Assembly (NCBI GenBank): GCA_018238825.1
Contig: JABCSP010000010.1
Coordinates: forward strand, 1 to 22,060
From: Candidatus Thorarchaeota archaeon
GTDB taxonomy: Archaea > Asgardarchaeota > Thorarchaeia > Thorarchaeales > Thorarchaeaceae
Length of the DNA stretch: 22,060 bases
Reading direction: 5' to 3'
Shown here: in pieces, positions 13,502-21,357 of the stretch
Layout of the letters: the number at the start of each line of letters is the position of its first letter
Position numbering within the stretch: position 1 is the first letter of the stretch
The notes under the pieces: generated by a model
Databases searched by the model: none
Told to the model about the DNA's origin: nothing
Seen by the model: the letters and a program-made list of their open reading frames with translations, nothing else
Translations under genes and position numbers: made by a program

Positions 13502-15612
13502 TGCTTGTCACTGAAAAACCAACTGCTGCAAAGAAAATTGCCAAAGCACTTGATGACTCCAACTCTCCAAAAGAAATCAAGAAAGGAAAGACAAGCTACT
13601 TTGAATGTACAAGGGGTAATGATGAACTTGTGGTAGTCTATGCATTAGGACATCTCTTTGAACTCAAACAGACTGAAAAAGGATGGACATACCCACGTCT
13701 TGAAAATGAATGGGTTCCAAAATACGAGGTCGATAAGAAAGCAACCAAGACTAAACCCATTATCTCCTTGATTAAAAAACTTTCAAAGGATGTCGATAGG
13801 TTTGTGGTTGCTACTGATTATGATATCGAGGGTAGTTTGATTGGGTACCTTACTTTATTGTACGCTTGCAAAACTGATCCCAGTCAAGCCACAAGGATGC
13901 AGTTTTCTGCTTTGACTGAAAATGAGCTGGAACGTGCCTTTGAAAATATGATTAATCTTGATTTCCCACTGATAGAATCAGGACAAGTTCGTCACGAAGT
14001 TGACTGGCTGTATGGAATCAATATGACAAGAGCTCTCACGCTTTCAATAAAGAAAGCGGCAGGTTGGTTCAAGATAGTTTCTACGGGACGAGTTCAAGGG
14101 CCCGCTCTTTCGTATGTTGCTCAGCGTGAGAAGGAAATCAATCTCTTTGTGCCATTACCATACTGGATTATTCAGGTAGTTGCACATCATAATAATGAAG
14201 GATTGGAACTTGAATACTTCAAGAAACGAATCTCTACAGTATCAGATGCAAATGCAATAGTAGAGAACCTTTCTGGACAAACTGCGATTGTTGACAAGAT
14301 AAACAGGCGTACTGTCACTCAACAACCCCATCCATCCTTCAATCTCAGTTCTCTTCAATCTGAAGCCTATAGACACTTGGGTTTCAAACCGAGTCGTACC
14401 TTAGCTCTTGCACAATCACTTTATCTCAATTCGGCAATCTCATACCCTAGAACAAGTAGTGAACAACTGCCTGATACCTTGGATATCAAAGTAATCCTCA
14501 CAGGATTAAGTACAATGAAAGATTATGCATCAATAGCGAAAACAATACTGAAAGAACCTCTCAATCCTATTCAAGGTAAGAAAACAGACCCTGCACATCC
14601 TGCAATACATCCAACAGGTGAAAAACCAACAAAGCGACTTACTCCAAGTGAGAGAAAACTGTATGATTTAATTGTGAGGAGATTCTTCTCCGTTTTTGGA
14701 GAGCCTTTGGTTAAAGACCATCTAAGGGCGGATATTGTTTGTGAAAACCACCGACTCTACACAAGAGGGCTCCAGATTCTGAAACAAGGTTGGACAGAGT
14801 ATTATGGGCCATACTTCAAAACAAAGGAGAAGGCACTTCCAGACATTGAGGAAGGTGATTCGATTCCACTTACAACTGTGGGTTCAGAAGAGAAACATAC
14901 TCTTCCACCAGCTCGATTCAATCCTGCGAGTCTTCTAAAATTACTTGAACGGGAGAATCTTGGAACCAAATCGACTAGATCAAGAATTGTTGATTCTGTA
15001 AGATCAAGGGGATATACTGTAGGAGATAGTTTTGAACTATCAACTCTCGGATATGCGCTTTATGAAACATTAGACCAATACATGTCCGCTATGCTATCTC
15101 CAGAAATGACGAGACAATTGGAAAAAGAAATGGAAGACATCCAACAGGGAAATACAGATCGAGATAGTGTGCTCATCAAGACCAAAGGCAGTTTGCTTTC
15201 AATTCTGAAGGAATTCAAGGCTAAAGAGGACCAAATAGGAGAAGACCTCGTCAAAGGACTCCAGAGATATTGGAAGGATACCGAGGAACTTGGACCATGT
15301 CCAAAATGTGGTGATGGGGTTCTTAGAGTTGTGCAATCGCCAAAGACTGGAAAACGGTTTGTTGGTTGTTCAAACTATAAAGATGGGGTATGCGACCAGA
15401 CATTCCCCCTCCCTCAAAAAGGTAGGTTAGTACCACTTGAAACAATGTGTCCTCATTGTGACCATCGTATGATAAAGGTAATTTCAGGTAGGCGAGCTTG
15501 GGAAACTTGCATTAATTGGACTGAATGTCCCGGAAGACAGGAAGATCTCAAAGCACTTGACAAGAGAAGAGCCAAGCAATCGAAGAAAAATGAGGAGGTT
15601 AAAGAGTCATGA
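13501..15612 (+). CDS. topA: DNA topoisomerase I (type IA)
   Basis: Relaxes negatively supercoiled DNA through a 5'-phosphotyrosine intermediate. The N-terminal TOPRIM domain begins MLVTEKPTAAKKIAKAL, with the catalytic Glu5, and carries DYDIEG (about 106-111), the archaeal variant of D-x-D-x-E-G. The cleavage motif NSAISYPRTSS gives Tyr315 as nucleophile. The type IA core continues through FNPASLLKLLERENLGTKSTRS. The C-terminus has zinc-ribbon modules: C-P-K-C with later Cys (about 602-632), then C-P-H-C with C-I-N-W-T-E-C. At about 703 aa it is normal for archaeal TopA, and there is no reverse-gyrase helicase. ATG 13501 is preferred; TTG 13498 also fits. It overlaps the next gene by 4 bp. 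Confidence 0.95.
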   Translation: MLVTEKPTAAKKIAKALDDSNSPKEIKKGKTSYFECTRGNDELVVVYALGHLFELKQTEKGWTYPRLENEWVPKYEVDKKATKTKPIISLIKKLSKDVDRFVVATDYDIEGSLIGYLTLLYACKTDPSQATRMQFSALTENELERAFENMINLDFPLIESGQVRHEVDWLYGINMTRALTLSIKKAAGWFKIVSTGRVQGPALSYVAQREKEINLFVPLPYWIIQVVAHHNNEGLELEYFKKRISTVSDANAIVENLSGQTAIVDKINRRTVTQQPHPSFNLSSLQSEAYRHLGFKPSRTLALAQSLYLNSAISYPRTSSEQLPDTLDIKVILTGLSTMKDYASIAKTILKEPLNPIQGKKTDPAHPAIHPTGEKPTKRLTPSERKLYDLIVRRFFSVFGEPLVKDHLRADIVCENHRLYTRGLQILKQGWTEYYGPYFKTKEKALPDIEEGDSIPLTTVGSEEKHTLPPARFNPASLLKLLERENLGTKSTRSRIVDSVRSRGYTVGDSFELSTLGYALYETLDQYMSAMLSPEMTRQLEKEMEDIQQGNTDRDSVLIKTKGSLLSILKEFKAKEDQIGEDLVKGLQRYWKDTEELGPCPKCGDGVLRVVQSPKTGKRFVGCSNYKDGVCDQTFPLPQKGRLVPLETMCPHCDHRMIKVISGRRAWETCINWTECPGRQEDLKALDKRRAKQSKKNEEVKES

Positions 15613-15824
15613 GTCACTGTCCAATTTGTGGTCGAGATAAGCAAGATGATTTCTGTCCTTATCACCAAACCGCATCCAACAATCTAAAAGAGATACATGA
15701 AAAATGGGAAATTGCAGCTGGTCTTTCATGGGAGGATTATCTAGACAAAATCAGTGATATTGAAGATACTGGTAGATGGATAAGAGAAGTAATCGAATTC
15801 ATCACGACACAAGGTGATCTCTAA
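15609..15824 (+). CDS. small zinc-binding protein translationally coupled to topA
   Basis: 71-aa protein whose ATG overlaps the topA stop in an ATGA arrangement, so translation is probably coupled. The N-terminus has C-P-I-C and then C-P-Y-H (MSHCPICGRDKQDDFCPYHQ), a likely Cys/His zinc site. A helical part follows (ASNNLKEIHEKWEIAAGLSWEDYLDKI) and ends with GRWIREVIEFI. Small archaeal proteins with this Cys cluster plus a W-E-x-Y-L helix resemble it, but I cannot name a function. A role with topoisomerase I or its nucleic-acid substrate is suggested only by the coupling. Its last 23 bp overlap the convergent gene at 15802. Confidence 0.8.
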   Translation: MSHCPICGRDKQDDFCPYHQTASNNLKEIHEKWEIAAGLSWEDYLDKISDIEDTGRWIREVIEFITTQGDL

Positions 15825-16146
15825 GAGCTGTTAGAAGTTCCATCATGACTAGCCGATTTAGCTGTGTAACTCCTGAAACCACCATGCATGTGTTATTGGT
15901 CCAAGATGAAACTCGTTCTGCCATTGTTCGAACAAGTGTGATATCCAAACCCATGGTGAAGGATGCAGTTGATGTGGGTTCTGAACGACCTTGACCTGGG
16001 GGAATTGCAACCGCAGAAATGCCTAGACGGTATTGTTCCTTATCTGAGAATAACAGTAATAGACCATTCTCAAGGTTCAGAATACGAATTCGGACCGTTC
16101 CAATGGATGTTTCCGATGTTAATTCAGAGATGTCATCATTTGTCAT
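15802..16146 (-). CDS. possible proteasome assembly chaperone (PAC3/PAC4-like)
   Basis: 114-aa soluble protein. Predicted strands are SIGTVRIRILNLENGLLLLFSD and YRLGISAVAIP, then a Pro/Gly/Ser loop (PPGQGRSEPTSTASF). After this come a helix (DITLVRTMAERVSSWTN), a strand (CMVVSGV) and a final helix (RLVMMELLTALRDHL). This beta-beta, loop, helix, strand, helix order, and the hydrophobic pattern, recall human PAC3 (PSMG3) and PAC4 (PSMG4), which guide assembly of the 20S alpha ring. The match is from memory of fold and pattern, with no strict motif, so it stays tentative. It overlaps the convergent zinc-protein gene by 23 bp and is divergent from the helicase gene across about 80-125 bp. Confidence 0.5.
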   Translation of the reverse strand: MTNDDISELTSETSIGTVRIRILNLENGLLLLFSDKEQYRLGISAVAIPPGQGRSEPTSTASFTMGLDITLVRTMAERVSSWTNNTCMVVSGVTQLNRLVMMELLTALRDHLVS

Positions 16147-16271
16147 AAAACCACAGACAAGATGACTATGTACTAGAATAAATCAGTACCGACAATTCAT
16201 GAACAGTTTATTTCGCGCCAGAAAACAACATGGTTATCAAGGTCATAGAGGGATTCATCATTGGAATTCCC

Positions 16272-18209
16272 ATGACTATTGATTCTAACAGCTATAAAGA
16301 GTTCTTTCCATATCCTGAGCCGCGTAAAGGTCAGAGTGAGATGATGTTTGCAATAGAAGAAGCTGTTAGAACTGGAGTGAATATCTGCTCTGAAGCACCC
16401 AATGGATTTGGAAAGACGTGTGTGACCTTGAGCGGAATTCTGCCTTGGGTCAAAGAGAATAATGGGAAAATACTCTACTGTGCAAGAACCCATAGACAAC
16501 TTGATCGTGTGGTTGAAGAGTTGGTTGAAATATCTAAACGTCAGGATGTTTCAGGGGTTTCATTCCGTGGAAGAAGGCATATGTGCCTGAATCCATTTGT
16601 CATTGAGAATTCAGACTTTGTAGCGCCGATAAGTGAAGTTTGTGGACAACTGAAGGCCACTGGTAGGTGCTCGTACTATGAAAAGCTAAAGAAAGCTGGA
16701 GACCCTGAGGATCTTTTAGAAGATGTCCCTAAGAGAGTTTTAACAGCACCAGAAATTGTGAAGATTGCAGAAAGGAAATCTATGTGTCCCTATGAGATGG
16801 CGAAACGTTTAGCAAAAGTGGTGGATGTGGTAGCGCTCTCCTACCTGTATGTTTTCGACCCATGGATTCTCGAGGTTTTTGTGCCAGATCTTGGAACACC
16901 TCTATCGAAGATTGTGCTTGTTCAGGATGAGGCACACAATGTTCCAGCGACTGCCTTAGACTCAGCAAGTGATTCGCTAACACTCAGAATTGTCAGACAG
17001 GCTACCAGAGAAGCAAAAGATGGTCCATACAAGGATGGTACATCACATGAGTTCAGTCGCGCGCTTACAAGGAATCTGTTAGAGTTATCCTCTGATTTGA
17101 AGGAAAATGATGAAAAAATAGTGGATCCTCGGAATATAGTGGATATGTCAGTCAAATCAGCTGGTCTTGATTCGGGTGAGCGAATTCTACTTCATATGCA
17201 AGATCATGGAGCGAAGATTAAGAAAGGACTACTCAAAGCAGGAAAGTTTCCACGATCTGCTATTCATAGAGTGGCAGAGTTCTTGTTATCTTGGCTAAGA
17301 TGTGTCGATAGAGAAGATTATTCCTTCATTATATCATCATCAATTACTAGAGGAAGTACAAAGAGAGTATCTCTTGACCTAGTTGCATTAGACCCAACAT
17401 CTGTTACGACCCCCGTTCTGAATATGGTTCACAGCTCTGTAGCGATATCCGGAACAATATCACCACTTGATGCCTATGCTGAGATGCTAGGATTTGGTTC
17501 TGAGTCGACTAAAGTCACATTCCAGAGTCCATTTGCAATTAAAAATAGACTTGGATTAATTGTAAGTGGATTGGATACATCATTCCAAAATAGAAATGGC
17601 TCTACTTTTGAGAGAATGGTTGAACATTGTCTTGCAGTAATTAATGCAACACCAGGAAATACTGGAATCTTTGCTTCAAGTTACTCGATTGCCAAGTTTC
17701 TTGTGGATGCAGGTCTTGAGAAACGATTGAAGAGAAAACTATTCCTTGAACGTCCAGGAATGAAAGGCACAGACAATGACAAGATGATTGAGGATTATAA
17801 GAGGCAAGGTGAGAAAGGAGGCGCAGTACTGTTAGGTGTGCAGGGAGGTCGCAATTCTGAGGGTGGTGATTTTCCAGGCTCTACAATGGAGAGCGTTGTT
17901 GTCGTTGGAGTTCCCTATGCCAGACCTACTCCTAGAATGGAGGCACTCATTAAGTACTATGACTCAGCCTTCAATCAAAAAGGTAGAGATTATGCATACG
18001 TGCTACCTGCCATGACCAGGGCAATTCAATCTGCAGGAAGACCTGTACGAAGGTTGGACGATAGAGGGGCAATTGTGATGCTCGATCAGAGATTTGCAAC
18101 TAAATACCTGTCACGATTTATCCCTTCATGGCTAAAGGAAGTAATGCAAGTAGTTTCTGATAATCCAGAAGATGTGGCACACCAAGTTGAGAGTTTCTTC
18201 ATGACCTAG
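16272..18209 (+). CDS. XPD/Rad3-family DNA helicase with Fe-S cluster
   Basis: Superfamily 2, 5'-3' helicase of the XPD/Rad3/DinG group, likely in DNA repair. Seen in order, numbered from ATG 16272: FFPYPEPRKGQ (Q-like motif), Walker A EAPNGFGKT (about 41-49), and four cysteines at about 105, 124, 133 and 172 spaced as the 4Fe-4S cluster ligands. They are followed by the DEAH box (VQDEAHN, about 219-222), the SGTISPLDAYAEMLGF region, and motif VI QSAGRPVRR near the C-terminus. At 645 aa it is typical of archaeal XPD. An upstream in-frame ATG at 16230 would add 14 residues (MVIKVIEGFIIGIP) not expected in the family; neither start has a strong Shine-Dalgarno. The 3' end overlaps the convergent RuvC-like gene by 11 bp. 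Confidence 0.93.
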   Translation: MTIDSNSYKEFFPYPEPRKGQSEMMFAIEEAVRTGVNICSEAPNGFGKTCVTLSGILPWVKENNGKILYCARTHRQLDRVVEELVEISKRQDVSGVSFRGRRHMCLNPFVIENSDFVAPISEVCGQLKATGRCSYYEKLKKAGDPEDLLEDVPKRVLTAPEIVKIAERKSMCPYEMAKRLAKVVDVVALSYLYVFDPWILEVFVPDLGTPLSKIVLVQDEAHNVPATALDSASDSLTLRIVRQATREAKDGPYKDGTSHEFSRALTRNLLELSSDLKENDEKIVDPRNIVDMSVKSAGLDSGERILLHMQDHGAKIKKGLLKAGKFPRSAIHRVAEFLLSWLRCVDREDYSFIISSSITRGSTKRVSLDLVALDPTSVTTPVLNMVHSSVAISGTISPLDAYAEMLGFGSESTKVTFQSPFAIKNRLGLIVSGLDTSFQNRNGSTFERMVEHCLAVINATPGNTGIFASSYSIAKFLVDAGLEKRLKRKLFLERPGMKGTDNDKMIEDYKRQGEKGGAVLLGVQGGRNSEGGDFPGSTMESVVVVGVPYARPTPRMEALIKYYDSAFNQKGRDYAYVLPAMTRAIQSAGRPVRRLDDRGAIVMLDQRFATKYLSRFIPSWLKEVMQVVSDNPEDVAHQVESFFMT

Positions 18210-18969
18210 ATTGTACAATCAAATCCTCAAGGGCGGAATCTCCTATTAGTATTGCACGTGCTTCTTTCGATGTGATAGATATCTTCCCTCTCGTTAGTTT
18301 AGTTACAAACTGTTTCAATGAACGGACGTATCCTTCTTTAGGTTCAAGGTCCATATCAGAGTCAACTACATGCCGTCCACTTCTTCCTGCAATTAATATC
18401 GCTGAAGATTCATCTGACCTTGCACCACCAGTAATTGTAGTATTGTGCTCATTTACTAACTCGATTGGAAGTTTCGTTCCAATATTCTTAGTAGACCTCA
18501 ATAGCAAAGTGGCATAAAGATTGGACCCAGTTCCAATACGAACAACCGTCTGACATTCGAAAAATAGAGTCTTTGTATGGTTTACTAGTTGTTGAGTTAA
18601 AATCATTACAGAATCAGGTGATGAAAGAGAGTTACTATAAACAGGAATCCCATCAATGACCAAGGCTACTCCAAAAGTCATCCCGGGGTCTATTCCAACT
18701 ACCGCCCTAGATGGTGAATGTAAATCGTGCAGTTGGGACATCATCTCTATTCGAACAAAATCAGTATCGAAATCCTCAGTTACCTCTATCTTCCTCTCAT
18801 GTTGCTCAAAATTGTCATCTGGACCGGTTATTACAATATGAGCATGGTCACATCGGTGGTCTGTTGGAGAGCAAATGACGAATTTTATTTCGAGCTTTTT
18901 TAGGAGCTGTACAACACGATAGAGTATTTTCGGGTTCTCGGTTGCAATTGCAGCTTCCCATCTTGGCAT
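18199..18969 (-). CDS. RuvC/YqgF-like RNase H-fold protein (putative nuclease)
   Basis: 256-aa protein. Residues 1-80 form a small alpha/beta domain (WEAAIATENPKILYRVVQLLKK, then KFVICSP). From 88 an RNase H-like fold begins with AVVGIDPGMTFGVALVIDG, where Asp94 is the first acidic position, as in RuvC and YqgF. Later come TLFFECQTVVRIGTGSN, then PIELVNEHNTT (Glu174), the equivalent of the YqgF D-E-x-x-T-T strand. RSDESSAILIAGRSG (Asp186, Glu187) matches the last acidic helix. All positions needed for two-metal catalysis are plausible. It resembles archaeal RuvC/YqgF-type proteins of unknown role, but is much shorter than the COG2433 group. AAGGA precedes ATG 18969. It is convergent with and overlaps the XPD-family gene; a repair role is inferred only. 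Confidence 0.7.
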   Translation of the reverse strand: MPRWEAAIATENPKILYRVVQLLKKLEIKFVICSPTDHRCDHAHIVITGPDDNFEQHERKIEVTEDFDTDFVRIEMMSQLHDLHSPSRAVVGIDPGMTFGVALVIDGIPVYSNSLSSPDSVMILTQQLVNHTKTLFFECQTVVRIGTGSNLYATLLLRSTKNIGTKLPIELVNEHNTTITGGARSDESSAILIAGRSGRHVVDSDMDLEPKEGYVRSLKQFVTKLTRGKISITSKEARAILIGDSALEDLIVQSRS

Positions 18970-19124
18970 GATTCGAATCCTTCTAGATATAACCTATTTC
19001 CTACACATTCTGTGGTGAGTGAACCTCAACTGTAAGATATTTCTATGTTCCGCCATTCTCCTGCCAGTGTCACCACTTCTCAAAATCCAGAGGATTTCAA
19101 AATTAGCAAGAGCTTTGTCGACAT

Positions 19125-20666
19125 TCATCGGGATGGGATCCCTCCTGAAGTCCTGGCTTCCTTCTCCTGTTTTGATACTGGAGCATCACTTCCAGTGACA
19201 GAGAGCATTTCCACAGTTCTTTCCACGGCGGGGTCATTATCACTCATCTTAGATTTGTCACCAAAAATAAGAAGGTCCGACTGGACAAAGTGAACAGCCG
19301 CGGACTCCCCAGAACCTGATGCTGGTTCCTTCTTGGAGAGTAAGGACTTCCCTTTAGAAGAAGGTTTCTTCTTTCGGGCTTTCAGTCGCGCACGTCGAGC
19401 TCTATCAAGAGCCCTAGTCCACAAACCTAGTCCTCTCACATCATGCAATGATGAAGTGAGCATAAGTAAGCGTGCAGCGATGTTGATACTACCATTTTGA
19501 TCAGCATTGATACTGTATCCACAAGATGGGCAGTGGAAGTAATTCTGCTTAGGTCTTGTACCCTTACTTCCACACTTCCAGCACATAATGGAGGTCCATG
19601 CTTCAGGAACTGCCCTGAACCGAGGACTCTTTCCATCAATTTTCCAGCCTTGCTGTGCAAGTCCGTGTTTCAGACTCTCAGTAATCCTAGCAAAGGCCCA
19701 AGAATGTATCATTCCTCTGAACCTTCGCCCGCGGTAGTTTCCTCGCTTTGCACGCATTCGTATATTTTTCAGGCGACCAATGGCAACATAGAGTGTGTAT
19801 CTCTTGGATAGTTCTTCGATATAGTTGAGAAGCTGCCGTACAAGAACTCTATCATATTCACGAGCAACATTCTCTCGCTTGGAACGCATTTGACGGAGTT
19901 TCTTTGCAACCCGATCATAAGACAGTCCATTATTTCTCCCAGTGTATATCTTTCTCTGTAGGTCTGCAACAAGATCATCATACTTCTTGATGACCTTGAC
20001 CTTCTCCCTCTGAACGAAATAGCGCGTTTCTCTTGTCTTTTCAGGAGTGAGAAGAGTTGAACAGGCAGCCTTCTCGATGCCGAGGTCAATTCCAAGAATA
20101 GCAACAGGAAGCCTCTCCTCTGGAGATTCATCAATAGGAATCCGGACTGCAATGGTCACCCACCACTTCCTGCTCCTATCAGTGAATATCTGTACAGCCT
20201 TCACTTCACCCCGTCTGATATGGTTCAGATGGAAGGGAGAAATCTTGAGAGGAATGCTCAATCGATTATGACGCGTTCTCTTCTCGCGTACTGAATCAAA
20301 AGCATCCCTGATATCAAGCCACCATCGAGAAGAAGTGGTCAGCTTCTCAATCAACTTGAATCTCCGGGAGAAGACCCATCGTGGAATCCGTCGGCTACTT
20401 TTGATCGAAGCGGGATGTGAGACATTCCAACCCTTTTTCCTTCTTAATTTTAGATAACTCTCATAGAGAGCAACAGCAGTCTGTCGACACTCAGACATCT
20501 CGTTCTGAGAGATACGGGAAAACCTGACCTTGAAATCATGAGGGACAACCAATCTTTGGCTATATCCCGGGTTTACCTTAAGAGCAGTCATGGTCAGTTG
20601 GTCCAACTTACCATCATCAATTCTATCCCTGTTTTTACCAGTAACACCCTCCAGAAGAACAGTCAT
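19125..20666 (-). CDS. tnpB: TnpB-like (IS605 OrfB/IS1341) protein lacking the canonical RuvC-II Glu
   Basis: RNA-guided nuclease-type transposon protein. In order it shows: helical N-terminal part (NEMSECRQTAVALYESYLK), beta segment (RRGEVKAVQIFTD, KWWVTIAV), RuvC-I LGIDLGIEKAA with Asp194, basic bridge-like helices, zinc finger C362/C365/C379/C382 (CWKCG, CPSCG), and RuvC-III SINADQNGSINIA with Asp389. The RuvC-II strand reads LYVAIGRLKNIR, with Gly297 where TnpB proteins usually have Glu, so the active site is altered, rearranged or inactive. The tail (about 410-513) is low-complexity and ends TSGGIPSR. No tnpA lies nearby. The start is uncertain: ATG 20666 gives 513 aa, while ATG 20591 gives 488 aa. 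The N-terminus lacks the usual opening WED strand and abuts a metallopeptidase fragment, so it may be truncated. Confidence 0.85.
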   Translation of the reverse strand: MTVLLEGVTGKNRDRIDDGKLDQLTMTALKVNPGYSQRLVVPHDFKVRFSRISQNEMSECRQTAVALYESYLKLRRKKGWNVSHPASIKSSRRIPRWVFSRRFKLIEKLTTSSRWWLDIRDAFDSVREKRTRHNRLSIPLKISPFHLNHIRRGEVKAVQIFTDRSRKWWVTIAVRIPIDESPEERLPVAILGIDLGIEKAACSTLLTPEKTRETRYFVQREKVKVIKKYDDLVADLQRKIYTGRNNGLSYDRVAKKLRQMRSKRENVAREYDRVLVRQLLNYIEELSKRYTLYVAIGRLKNIRMRAKRGNYRGRRFRGMIHSWAFARITESLKHGLAQQGWKIDGKSPRFRAVPEAWTSIMCWKCGSKGTRPKQNYFHCPSCGYSINADQNGSINIAARLLMLTSSLHDVRGLGLWTRALDRARRARLKARKKKPSSKGKSLLSKKEPASGSGESAAVHFVQSDLLIFGDKSKMSDNDPAVERTVEMLSVTGSDAPVSKQEKEARTSGGIPSR

Positions 20667-20838
20667 GTTACATGAATATGGGCATCACATTGGTATCATT
20701 GACTGGCAACCTGATGGAGCAGAGAGGTATTGCGTTAACTACCAGTGTGCAATGGCACGATTGAACCATTTAAATGCGAGGTCTTATCCATTCTACTGCG
20801 CACATCACTGGTCTGAGCATCGATGGCCTGGATGGTAG
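20665..20838 (+). pseudogene. C-terminal fragment of a zinc metallopeptidase (HExxH)
   Basis: The frame from ATG 20665 encodes 57 residues containing the zinc motif LHEYGHHIGIID, a metzincin-like H-E-x-x-H-x-x-G-x-x-D. A C-x5-C-A-M-A stretch after it resembles a Met-turn (YCVNYQCAMAR), and the tail reads FYCAHHWSEHRW. The propeptide and N-terminal sheet that such an enzyme needs are missing. Upstream the sequence is taken over by the tnpB 5' end on the other strand, and no N-terminal half is found beyond tnpB (18970-19124). It is therefore read as a truncated remnant, although a very short functional protein cannot be excluded. Confidence 0.6.
20793..20826 (+). repeat. 34-bp direct repeat, copy 1 (HHWSEH-coding)
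   Basis: This copy, in the metallopeptidase fragment, matches 21261-21294 at 28 of 34 positions by direct alignment. Both copies encode H-H-W-S-E-H in frame. Confidence 0.7.
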
Positions 20839-20864
20839 GAAAATGATTTGAAAGAGGTGAGTTA

Positions 20865-21230
20865 ATGCAAGAAATCCCAATAATCGACACGAGTTACCCT
20901 GTGAATCTACTTGAGTTTATAGCTGCAATTGTGATCTTGGTGTTATTGGTTGTCATCCTTGGTTATAGGAATCGTGTAACCAGACCTCAGTACTGGGCAA
21001 TTTCGGTAATTGAAGTTGCTGTGTTTGCAATATCGTGGTTGTTTCTAGCCGCTATGACAGATTTGGTTGTCTATACACATATTAGTTTGCCAATAGAAGT
21101 TAAGCCTATCGTCATAGATATTCTAAACATTGTATTATACCTGGGATTCTGTATCCTTCTGATATTCATTGAAACCCATCGTGGATTACCCAAAAAGGAT
21201 AGTGAGAAGACTGTTGTCATCAATGAATAG
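20865..21230 (+). CDS. membrane protein with three transmembrane helices, unknown function
   Basis: 121 aa. Hydrophobic segments lie at about 14-34 (NLLEFIAAIVILVLLVVIL), 44-66 (WAISVIEVAVFAISWLFLAAM) and 82-102 (IVIDILNIVLYLGFCILLIFI), followed by a charged cytosolic-type tail (ETHRGLPKKDSEK). No family is recognised. A perfect GAGGTGA at 20853-20859, five bases before the ATG, shows an active start, and the gene looks intact. It lies between two metallopeptidase-tail fragments and could once have been co-transcribed with a full peptidase gene. Confidence 0.75.
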   Translation: MQEIPIIDTSYPVNLLEFIAAIVILVLLVVILGYRNRVTRPQYWAISVIEVAVFAISWLFLAAMTDLVVYTHISLPIEVKPIVIDILNIVLYLGFCILLIFIETHRGLPKKDSEKTVVINE

Positions 21231-21315
21231 TGTAGAGCTTAACTTCGCAGATGCTCCATGGTACTTCACACATCACTGGTCCGAGCATCAATGTTTGAGA
21301 TACTCAATGACCTAA
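21223..21315 (+). pseudogene. second metallopeptidase-tail remnant
   Basis: A 30-residue frame overlaps the end of the membrane-protein gene (ATG 21223, stop 21313-21315). It contains APWYFTHHWSEHQC, which matches YPFYCAHHWSEHRW at the end of the fragment at 20665-20838. It lacks any HExxH motif. It is best read as the leftover C-terminal tip of a paralogous metallopeptidase gene, brought here by duplication or deletion. Confidence 0.45.
21261..21294 (+). repeat. 34-bp direct repeat, copy 2 (HHWSEH-coding)
   Basis: This copy is the partner of 20793-20826, 28 of 34 bases identical, 468 bp downstream in the same orientation, with the membrane-protein gene between the copies. Confidence 0.7.
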
Positions 21316-21357
21316 GTCAGAATGGGAAGTGGATCCAACATGCTGATGAGTCGAATA

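Noticed and set aside
18969..18985. T-arm-like GATTCGAATCC suggesting a tRNA
   Set aside because: No acceptor, D or anticodon arms can be built around it; it overlaps the Shine-Dalgarno/start region of the RuvC-like gene.
19045..19293. Plus-strand 82-aa frame (MFRHSPASVTT...) as the missing N-terminal half of the metallopeptidase
   Set aside because: Most of it is antisense to the tnpB tail, no peptidase-like pattern is visible, and no Shine-Dalgarno precedes it.
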